Positions 58,207 through 64,000 of a DNA stretch of 64,000 bases are shown piece after piece. Position numbers and translations under genes: made by a program. The stretch spans positions 267,344-331,343 of the forward strand of contig RQSC01000027.1 of NCBI GenBank assembly GCA_013416795.1, in the 5' to 3' direction. Numbering within the stretch: position 1 is the stretch's first letter; each line of letters opens with the position of its first letter. Below the pieces are notes generated by a model that saw only the letters and a program-made list of their open reading frames with translations, ran no database searches and was not told where the DNA came from. The DNA comes from Prasinococcaceae sp. CCMP 1430. Lineage: Eukaryota; Prasinodermophyta; Palmophyllophyceae; Prasinococcales; Prasinococcaceae.

Positions 58207-59175
58207 TTACAATTTCGCGTCGTGCGCTGGTCTGAGCAACACAGCAGTCGCCACACCTGCGGCGACGGCCCCACCGCGCGCGAGGGCGCGCAGCCATCGT
58301 CGGGACGACGGTCTCGAAGCAGCGCCAGAGCGCCTACCCGCCGCGCCTCCCGTGCTGTGCGGATCCTTCGCTTTGCTATGTCGCCGCCTCCGCCTGAACG
58401 GCGCGAGGGGCAGCAGAGCAGCCGCCTTGACAGCGCGCTGCGCCGCACCAGGGCTCGAGGCAGTCGCGCCAGCACCACGATGGCCATCACCACTGCCGCT
58501 ACAAGCACTGTTGTGAGCACCTCGCGTCCCGCGGTCTTTAGCCCTCATGTCCATCACAGTCTCGACCACAGCATCGCACAGCTTGGGTCGAACGCGCAGG
58601 ATCTCGTCCCCCGAGTGTCGCCACGCGCGAGGGTGCACAGCGTTGGAGAGGAGCATAACATACATGTTGCGATCCGGGTCAATCCACAGGCTTGTGCCGG
58701 TGTAGCCCGTATGTCCGAAGCTGCGAGCGGACAGGAGGCGTCCTGCAGCGCCCTTCGCGCGGTCCTTCGCTCGCGTCGCGACGTCGAATCCCAGCGCGAA
58801 TGGCCTCGGGTTGTGGCGCGTGCGCGGCGCGGCGCGTGTGAAGAGCCGGGCAGTATCCTGCCGCACCAGCGCCCCCGGTTGCCCGGCCAGGCTCGCGAGC
58901 ATGGCTTTGGCAAATTTTCCAACGTCAGCGGCCGTTGAGAACAAGCCGGCGTGCCCAGCGACACCTCCCATCAAGTAGCATGTCGGGTCGTGGACCTCGC
59001 CCCACAGGAGGCGCCCACGGCGGGTATCGACCTCCGTTGGGACCACGCGTATCGAGGGGGCAGGTGGTGGCCCGTGCCCCGCTTTGACTTTTCGGAAGTG
59101 CGTGTCAAGCATGCCGAGAGGGTCGAAGATACGTTCGCGGCAGAAGCGCTCCAGCGACATGCCTGAGCACCGCTC
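58207..59175 (-). CDS. Beta-lactamase-fold serine hydrolase, N-terminus missing at assembly break
   Basis: At least 323 residues. RFCRERIFDPLGMLDTHF is the usual segment of class C beta-lactamase/penicillin-binding-protein-related hydrolases (PF00144 fold), followed by GGVAGHAGLFSTAADVGKFA and SFGHTGYTGTSLWIDPDRNM, the third active-site motif (HTG in place of KTG). The part that would carry the catalytic S-x-x-K is upstream, beyond the N at 59176. The C-terminal about 130 residues are an Arg/Ala/Ser-rich tail ending in a hydrophobic helix (AVAAGVATAVLL) and could be a tail anchor. An esterase or peptidase role is more likely in algae than antibiotic resistance. The stop TAA is embedded in TGTAA. 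Confidence 0.65.
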   Translation of the reverse strand, partial: ERCSGMSLERFCRERIFDPLGMLDTHFRKVKAGHGPPPAPSIRVVPTEVDTRRGRLLWGEVHDPTCYLMGGVAGHAGLFSTAADVGKFAKAMLASLAGQPGALVRQDTARLFTRAAPRTRHNPRPFALGFDVATRAKDRAKGAAGRLLSARSFGHTGYTGTSLWIDPDRNMYVMLLSNAVHPRAWRHSGDEILRVRPKLCDAVVETVMDMRAKDRGTRGAHNSACSGSGDGHRGAGATASSPGAAQRAVKAAALLPLAPFRRRRRHSKAKDPHSTGGAAGRRSGAASRPSSRRWLRALARGGAVAAGVATAVLLRPAHDAKL

Positions 59176-59176
59176 N
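59176..59176. other. Single N: probable scaffold join
   Basis: The hydrolase frame ends here with no start; upstream sequence (59177 onward) shows no matching N-terminus. Confidence 0.6.
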
Positions 59177-59981
59177 CTCGCCCGGCGCGGCGGCGCCCCG
59201 GCGCCGTGCCCCTTCGCCCAACGGGCGCGAGACGCCCAACAACCAACCAAACCCGCTCCGCCGGACCACCTTTTCCTTGGGCTTGGAAAAAAAAAAAAAA
59301 AGCAGCGCCGCACCGCGCGCGCACGACGGTTTTATTTCATCGAAGATTTCCGGCGGATTTCGGCAGCAAAATTCGGCCGCTTTTGATTTTGCAGGGCCGG
59401 GCCGGAGGCCCCTGGACCGGCCGGATGGTTGGCAGCGCCGGGCGGGCAGACGTGGGCTCGCGATGAGGCAACACGCCGCCTCCGGCCACGAATCATCACG
59501 CCGCCCCACCGCCATCAGCAAAAAAAAAAAAAAAAAGCTCAGGCGAGGGTCGAGGCACTTCCAGGGAAAAATAATCGGAAGGAGAATTTTGGGAAGCGCT
59601 CCGCAATTTGTGATTACGATACGCACGCTTGCAGAACCACCGGAACTGGGTTCGGGGTTGCAGTAAGATCGAGGTGCGGTGCGCCGCGGTCGCGCGGCGC
59701 TGCGGATCGGGCGGAAAAGGAAAATCGCGCACGGGGCGCGGGGCGCCAGAGGTCAAAACGCACCCGACTCCGCGCCGCACAAAGAACAACGAGCGTGCAT
59801 CCCGTGGGTAATTGTGATATATACAATAACAATCCATCCTTGGGTTTGCGTGCGCACACTCACCCGCAGCCCCCGCCGGCGGCGGCGGCGGCGACGACGG
59901 CGGACGGGGGAGAGGGGGGGTCAGTACGCTTGCGCTTGCGTACGCGCGCGTGCGTTTGTGCGACTTCGCACACATGCGCAC
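59177..59981. other. Non-coding stretch with two poly(A) tracts
   Basis: About 800 nt with A15 (59287-59301) and A17 (59520-59536), and AT-rich patches. No PIG-K exon, RNA or protein gene recognised. It could be intron or 3' flank of PIG-K. Confidence 0.35.
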
Positions 59982-60618
59982 CTCCGAGGACGCCTCGTAC
60001 CCGCGGTAGTCCACCTCGATGGACTCGCCGTACAGGTTGGGGTTGGAACCCGCGCCCGCGCCTGCCGCCCCACCGGCGTACACAGCGGGCGCCAGCGCGT
60101 TGCGCGCGTCGCAGGCCACGTCGTCGCCCAGCATAAGCACGATGCGCTCATCGGGCACGCCCAGCCGCTTCACCGTGCGGTACATCGCCAGCGTGTTGGC
60201 CACGTGGCGGTAGTTGAACCAGTAGCGACTCGTGCACGCGAGCACCGCCTTGCGTGCGCGTGTGTGCGCGCATGCGTGCGTGCATGCGTGTGTGTACGTG
60301 TGTGTGTGAGACACGGATGGTTGGTTGGGTGCGCATCGGCGCAGATGCGAGATTGCGAATAGGCGCGCACGTGCGTGTCCGCATGAGCTGGGCGCCACAG
60401 GCTGGCGGTGCGGTACTAAAGCACGCGCCCGCGCGCGCGGATAACGCACCCACGTCGAAGTGTGGTTGCCACCAAAGGCTGCCGCCGCCTCTGCGGCAGC
60501 CTGCGCCGCTGAGCCTGCGTGGACAGCTCTCGCGCGCCCCGCGGTCGCGGCCCCATCGCCCGCCCCCGCCGGCGCCGCCGCCGGNGGCAGCGACGATGGC
60601 GAAGATCCGCGTGAACAC
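59982..60618 (-). CDS. GPI transamidase catalytic subunit PIG-K/GPI8, 5' exons only
   Basis: Exon 1 60618-60450, exon 2 60248-59982; 201-nt phase-0 intron (TGG/GTGCGT ... CGCAAG). Exon 1 starts MFTRIFAIVAA (signal peptide) but the frame then shifts exactly at the N at 60594; on the other side it reads QAAAEAAAAFGGNHTSTW. Exon 2 gives AVLACTSRYWFNYRHVANTL, AMYRTVKRLGVPDERIVLML, GDDVACDARN and EVDYRGYEASSE, matching GPI8 closely. A GAG/GTGCGC donor ends it. Downstream exons, with the catalytic His-Gly-x and Cys, are not found in the window. GPI8 is the caspase-like subunit that transfers proteins to GPI anchors. The frame shift is best explained by an assembly error at N. Confidence 0.75.
60594..60594. 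other. Single N inside PIG-K exon 1
   Basis: The reading frame differs on the two sides, so the missing length is not a simple one base. Confidence 0.65.
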
Positions 60619-60762
60619 CTAGCACTGGCGGCGGCGAGTGCGCCACAGAGCGGGCGAGCGCCGCGAGGTGCGCTCGGATTTTGTGCGGACCCGCAGCAGG
60701 GGGGGAGGCACGGGAGCGCATTGGGTGGCGCTGCGTCTGACTCGGAGGAGGAGCGCTTCGAG

Positions 60763-61407
60763 ATGGAGCAGCTACGCCGCGCGCGCGTGCAGGCGCACAA
60801 GCAGAAGGCAGCGGGCGCAGGTAGTCACTCAACACGTATACGCGGAGGCTCAGCTGGCGTGCGCGGAGCCCCCGGGGGACGTGGCGATGTCTCCCTCATG
60901 GACGTCGATGCGGCCGCTGACCAGGCGATGGAGGCGCTGCGCAAGGACGCGGCGCAGCTCGAGAGTCGTGCCGAAGCGATGAAGCGAGAGGCTGCGTCCG
61001 CAAAGGCGCGCCATGCGCAGGCGACCAAGGCGGCCGCGGAACTCGCCGAGTCACTCACCATCGCGGGCGAACGTTTCAGTCTCGCACAGCGTGCGCGGAC
61101 TTTTGTCCGGGATCTGTGCGATATGCTCCAGGAGAAAGCACCTCTACTTGAGGAGCTCGAGGAGACGCTACGCGTGGCCGCCGAGAGGCGCGCCGATGCC
61201 GACACCGAGCGGCGCACTGCCGATGATGCAGAGGCGACGGCACAGGTCGAGGCAGAGGCTGCTGCAGCTCTTGGTGCGCTCGGCAAGGGTGTAGCGGCCG
61301 GCTCGAACGCGCTCGCCGAGGCCGTCGCGGCCGCGCCCCCCGCGGCGGCGGCCCCCGCCAAGAAGCGCCGCAAGGCGCGCCGCAAGAAGGCGCGGAAGAA
61401 CGCGTGA
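60763..61407 (+). CDS. GCFC/ILP1-like coiled-coil protein, incomplete
   Basis: 214 residues from the first ATG. SDSEEERFEMEQLRRARVQ (just before and over the ATG) and QRARTFVRDLCDMLQEKAPL, LLEELEETLRV, ADTERRTADD match the EQIRKG-type and DFLQDK-type segments of GC-rich sequence DNA-binding factor-like proteins (PAXBP1; plant ILP1), which act in spliceosome disassembly. Coding clearly begins upstream of the ATG: in-frame sequence extends to a possible acceptor (CCCGCAG near 60697), so the first exon is missing or beyond the N. It stops after a Lys/Arg tail (KKRRKARRKKARKNA), well before the usual C-terminal GCFC domain. Truncated gene, spliced gene or isoform are all possible. Confidence 0.5.
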   Translation: MEQLRRARVQAHKQKAAGAGSHSTRIRGGSAGVRGAPGGRGDVSLMDVDAAADQAMEALRKDAAQLESRAEAMKREAASAKARHAQATKAAAELAESLTIAGERFSLAQRARTFVRDLCDMLQEKAPLLEELEETLRVAAERRADADTERRTADDAEATAQVEAEAAAALGALGKGVAAGSNALAEAVAAAPPAAAAPAKKRRKARRKKARKNA

Positions 61408-61507
61408 GACGGCGCCGGCGAGTAGCGGCAGATTGTGCGAGCGGCGTGGTCATGTGAACCAAAATTGAATGGCTTACACCGCCCTCTCCGTGCGCTTCGC
61501 CGCGTCG

Positions 61508-62043
61508 CTACTTCATCGCGCCCTTGGCGAGCGCGCGCAGGTGCTCCGTGCGACGCTTGAGGTCGGCCTTGGTATCCTCGGTGAGGCTGTGCATGTACAG
61601 CGGCTGCCGCCACCCCACGGTCACGGTCACGGGCCGGCCGGTCAGCGCGCGGGCGCGAGGGCACAGGCGCGCTGTGTGTGTGGGGTGTGGGGGGTTGGGG
61701 TTGGGGGAATGCGTGGGCGGGGGGCGCGTGCGCGTGCGCGGGCGCCGGCCCTTGCGCTCTCGCTCACCTGCAGCGGCGCGGGTTTCTTTGCCGTCGATCC
61801 CTGCACCATGTAGTAGTGGCGCGGGTACGGAATCTGGTAGTGCACACCCAGCTCGAGCCTGCTGGACGCCTCGAAGAGCTTGGCGTCGATGGTCTCCGGG
61901 TCGGTGGCTCCCCTGTTCTTCCGGAAGAGCGCGCCGGCCTCCTCGCGGATGTATGCCTGCTCCTCGGCGCCGCCCTCCCAGGTACGCGCGGTGCGCAGTA
62001 TCGCGCGGTACAGCGACAGCGCCTTGGCTCGGCGCCCGCCCAT
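61508..62043 (-). CDS. LYR-motif protein, LYRM1-like
   Basis: 123 residues, as in LYRM1 (122). Exon 1 62043-61768: MGGRRAKALSLYRAILRTAR, then AYIREEAGALFRKNRGATDP and SRLELGVHYQIPYPRHYYM, the LYRM1 signature order. A 164-nt phase-0 intron (CTGCAG/GTGAGC ... GCGGCAG) leads to exon 2 (61603-61508), PLYMHSLTEDTKADLKRRTE then a stop. The acceptor choice is inferred: the other AG upstream hits a stop. LYRM1 proteins are mitochondrial LYR adaptors; the exact role is unclear. The ATG lies only 14 nt from the orphan helicase exon on the other strand. Confidence 0.8.
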
Positions 62044-62057
62044 CGCGCTCTCTCCAG

Positions 62058-62261
62058 CGCAAGGGTGATGAGCCAGCGGGGTTTGCGGCGGATGAGAGAA
62101 GGCTCAACGTGGCGCTCACGCGCGCGCGCCATGGAATGGTGGTCCTGTGCCACGCGCGGACGATGAGGAGGGCTGGGGGCGCGCTCAAGGAGGTGGTGGA
62201 GGATGCGAGGAGGAGGGGGTTGCTGGTGAGCGAGGAGGAGTTGCGGAGGAGCTTTTCTTGA
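62058..62261 (+). pseudogene. Orphan 3' exon of a UPF1/SEN1-type superfamily 1 helicase
   Basis: After an acceptor (CTCTCCAG) the frame reads AGFAADERRLNVALTRARHG, MVVLCHARTM then 35 more residues and a stop. RRLNVALTRAR is motif VI of UPF1-like (AAA_12) helicases, which normally lies at the end of about 400 residues of helicase core. No other helicase part is present; immediately upstream is the oppositely oriented LYRM1-like gene. Either LYRM1 is nested in a helicase intron whose earlier exons lie outside the correct assembly, or this is a duplicated remnant or misjoin. Confidence 0.5.
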
Positions 62262-62393
62262 GGTAGTCTAGTGGTGATAATTTGGGTAGATAAAGTAGGG
62301 TCTGTATATATTCTGTGGTGTGATGTGTGTGTAATGCAGGTTCGCTTTCGGTGCTTCGTCTCGCCGCGCGCCCGCGCGTGCAAAAAAAAAATT

Positions 62394-62417
62394 GCGTGCG
62401 CATGCGCATGCGCATGC
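62394..62417. repeat. Alternating (GCATGC)n palindrome
   Basis: GCGTGCGCATGCGCATGC-type alternating purine-pyrimidine run, self-complementary, directly downstream of the tRNA 3' end; possible Z-DNA or hairpin former. Confidence 0.75.
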
Positions 62418-62422
62418 AAAAA
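62418..62422 (-). terminator. RNA polymerase III terminator (T5)
   Basis: AAAAA on the + strand, i.e. five T on the minus strand, 4 nt beyond the tRNA 3' end; a second A10 run lies at 62382-62391. Confidence 0.7.
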
Positions 62423-62426
62423 GATG

Positions 62427-62506
62427 TGACATCGGCAGGATTCGAACCTGCGCTCTTTCGAACTAGCACCTGAAGCTAGCGCCTTAGACCGCTCGGCCAC
62501 GATGTC
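62427..62506 (-). tRNA. tRNA-Leu (anticodon CAG)
   Basis: 80-nt type II tRNA without intron. Acceptor arms GACATCG (62506-62500) and CGATGTC (62434-62428), discriminator A. A box TGGCCGAGCGGTC; anticodon stem CTAGC/GCTAG with loop TTCAGGT gives anticodon CAG; short variable arm; B box GGTTCGAATCC in the T arm. CCA is not encoded, as usual for eukaryotic nuclear genes. Confidence 0.93.
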
Positions 62507-62534
62507 ATCACGGCTGCTGTCACAAAATGGAAAC

Positions 62535-62541
62535 ATATATA
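62535..62541 (-). promoter_or_regulatory. TATA-like element upstream of tRNA-Leu
   Basis: TATATAT about 30 nt upstream of the tRNA 5' end, as in plant tRNA genes, where TATA-like sequences near -30 aid polymerase III. Confidence 0.5.
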
Positions 62542-62671
62542 GGTACAATACAACGGAACGTCCGCGCCTATCAAAACGCACCAATTGCCAATTCCGAAAT
62601 CGGCGCGGAACCGTCACTTCCTTCCCGCGCGCCCGGCGAGCCCCCCCGGTTCCCCCCCACACACACCCTCC

Positions 62672-62672
62672 N
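62672..62672. other. Single N: probable scaffold join before ALB3
   Basis: The ALB3 frame runs open to this base with no start codon or transit peptide; sequence to the left is unrelated. Confidence 0.6.
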
Positions 62673-64000
62673 GCGCGGCGGCTGCATTCGCGGGCGCCGC
62701 GGCGTCGCTGTGGGCCGCAGCCCCCGCGCTCGCCGAGGACATTGCCGCGGCGGTGCCCCCCGAGGCCGCCGATGCCGCCGCCCAGGCTGCGTCGACCATC
62801 CCCGCGTACCTGCAGAACCCGCGCTCGGGCGCGCTCGGCCCGCTCGTGGGCTTCCTGGAGGACTTTCTGAAGGTGCTCGAGAGCGGCCTGGAGACGGTGG
62901 GCGTGCCGTACGCCTACGGCTGGTCCATCGTCGTCCTCACGCTCACCGTCAAGGCGGTCACGTTCCCGCTCACCAAAACGCAGGTCGAGTCGAGCCTCAG
63001 CATGCAGCGCCTCCAGCCGCAGATCAAGGCCATCCAGGCGCGCAACCAGGACAACAAGGAGGCCGCCCAGCAGGAGATCGCGCGGCTGTACCGCGACGCG
63101 GGAGTCAACCCGCTGGCGGGCTGCCTGCCGACGCTGGCGACCATCCCCGTCTTCATCGCGCTCTACCGCGCGTTCGGCGCGGCGTCCGTGGAGGGATACC
63201 TCGACGACGCGGCGTTCTACTTCATCCCCTCGCTCGGCGGGCCGACCAACGTCGGCGGCGGCACCGGCTGGCTCTTCCCGCTGGTCGACGGCCACCCGCC
63301 CCTCGGCCCGTGGGAGTACTCCGGCCGCTACCTCATCCTGCCCGCCATGCTGCTCGTGTCGCAGTACGCCACGCAGGCGCTCGTGCAGCCGCCGGCCAAC
63401 GACCAGGACGAGTCGCAGAAGAGCACGCTGCTGATCCTCAAGTTTCTGCCGCTCATGATCGCGTGGTTCTCGCTCAACGTGCCCGCGGGACTCGGCGTCT
63501 ACTGGTTCACCAACAACATCGTCACCACCGGCATTCAGCTGTACCTCAAGCAGGGCGGCGGTGCCGCCGTGTCCATCCCAGACCCCAAGGACCTCGAGCT
63601 CAAGGCGGGCACCGCCAAGCGCTCCACGGCGGAGGACCGCGAGGCGCGCGAGTCGAAGCGGCTGGAGGAGCAGGAGGCGCGCCGCGCGCGCTTCGCAGCG
63701 AAGCGTGCAGCCGAGGAGGAGAAGGCCGCCCAGCGCAACGCGGAGCGCGATGCCACCGAGAGCGCGCGCAAGGCGGAGCGCGCCAAGCAGGCCGCCGCCG
63801 CGCAGAAGGCCAAGGAGGCGCTCGAGAGCGCCAACGCCGCCACGGCGCAGGCCGAGGTGGCCGCCGAGGTGGCCGAGACGGTCGAGGCCACCTTCGAGGA
63901 GGTCAGCGAGGAAGGGGAGGAGCAGCAGCAGGAGGAGGCCGCCGAGGTGGTGGTCGCGGCGGAGGCCGCCGCTGCGCCGGCGGCCGCCGAGGCCGTCGCG
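62673..64000 (+). CDS. ALB3: Thylakoid membrane insertase ALB3 (YidC/Oxa1 family), both ends missing
   Basis: 443 residues, open at both edges. Begins inside a hydrophobic/Ala-rich leader (AAFAGAAASLWAAAPALA, lumen-type signal), then five membrane helices with family marks: YAYGWSIVVLTLTVKAVTFP (first TM), LQPQIKAIQARNQDNKEA, ARLYRDAGVNPLAGCLPTLA, TIPVFIALYRAF, DGHPPLGPWEY, LKFLPLMIAWFSLNVPAG and LGVYWFTNNI. From about residue 305 the tail is Ala/Glu/Lys/Arg-rich coiled coil, longer than typical and running past the window edge. ALB3 inserts light-harvesting proteins into thylakoids with cpSRP43, whose binding motifs would be in the tail outside the window. The N-terminal transit peptide is lost at the N at 62672. 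Confidence 0.93.

Noticed and set aside
57103-58938. 611-residue + strand frame across the USP and hydrolase genes
   Set aside because: Antisense to two recognisable genes and spans their intergenic region; low-complexity.
58207-59175. Antibiotic-resistance beta-lactamase
   Set aside because: Eukaryotic context, HTG instead of KTG, and a long tail with a hydrophobic end; related serine hydrolases are common in algae.
59287-59536. Retroposed element flanked by two poly(A) tracts
   Set aside because: No target-site duplication, reverse transcriptase or recognisable SINE promoter boxes between the tracts.
61508-63295. 595-residue minus-strand frame across tRNA-Leu and ALB3
   Set aside because: Runs through the tRNA and antisense to ALB3; only its last residues, LYRM1 exon 2, are real.
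1-64000. Bacterial contamination or operon structure
   Set aside because: Spliceosomal introns, Golgi/ER/GPI genes, and a polymerase III tRNA gene show a eukaryotic nuclear origin.
1-64000. CRISPR array, insertion sequence or integrated virus
   Set aside because: No spaced direct-repeat array, transposase, integrase or capsid-like gene seen on either strand; repeats present are simple sequence.

Overview
The window is GC-rich nuclear DNA from a eukaryotic alga. Genes are tightly packed on both strands, most coding regions are intronless, and the few introns I can place are short (about 110-200 nt, nearly all GT-AG). Several things point to a green alga (Viridiplantae): a plastid ALB3 insertase, a plastid-type transit peptide followed by a lumen-type cleavage site without an ER signal, plant-style telo-boxes (AAACCCTA) in promoters, and TGTAA just after several stop codons, the poly(A) signal typical of green algae. 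I cannot fix the species; an early-diverging, very GC-rich prasinophyte-like lineage would fit.

Layout. 1-2649 (-): partial DEDDh exonuclease-RecG helicase fusion. 3.5-5.6 kb (+): golgin-84-like tether. 5.7-6.75 kb (-): PARP16-like ADP-ribosyltransferase. 7.2-9.3 kb (+): tandem-duplicated luminal sulfotransferase-like protein. 9.7-13.25 kb (+): gamma-tubulin complex component 5. 13.6-15.8 kb (-): proline-rich WH2-like protein. 17.1-19.6 kb (+): NIT sensor domain fused to a Raf-like kinase. 20.0-23.8 kb (+): long coiled coil with a GAS2-like end. 23.9-31.65 kb (-): giant bridge-like lipid transfer protein of the SABRE/FMP27/Hobbit (BLTP2) family. 32.2-33.65 kb (+): PIG-V mannosyltransferase. 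33.7-34.3 kb (-): EF-hand protein. 34.5-38.2 kb (-): DENN domain with three cyclic-nucleotide-binding domains. 38.9-40.5 kb (+): unknown membrane protein. 40.7-42.5 kb (-): amino-acid transporter. 42.8-43.4 kb (+): a gene remnant and a LYRM2-like protein. 43.5-45.3 kb (-): DUG3/YafJ-type glutamine amidotransferase. 46.1-47.1 kb (-): probable thylakoid-lumen protein. 47.6-48.9 kb (+): TRIP4/ASC-1-like zinc finger. 49-53.5 kb (-): CPSF-A/DDB1-family beta-propeller protein. 53.95-55.2 kb (+): secreted L-type lectin. 55.3-56.7 kb (-): winged-helix protein. 56.9-57.8 kb (-): universal stress protein.

From about 58.2 kb the assembly is patchy. Single N characters at 59176, 60594 and 62672 sit where genes lose their ends: a beta-lactamase-fold hydrolase without its N-terminus, a PIG-K/GPI8 fragment, an incomplete GCFC/ILP1-like gene and an ALB3 gene without its 5' end. 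A LYRM1-like gene, an orphan helicase end exon and tRNA-Leu(CAG) lie between them.

The genes do not form one pathway. Themes that recur are membrane traffic and lipid transfer (golgin, DENN, BLTP2), GPI-anchor synthesis (PIG-V, PIG-K), microtubules (GCP5, GAS2-like), LYR-motif proteins (two) and plastid biogenesis (ALB3, lumen protein). Neighbours are often divergent and share intergenic regions that hold candidate regulatory elements: a TGCCAT hexamer cluster, a double G-box, telo-boxes and very long G/C homopolymers.
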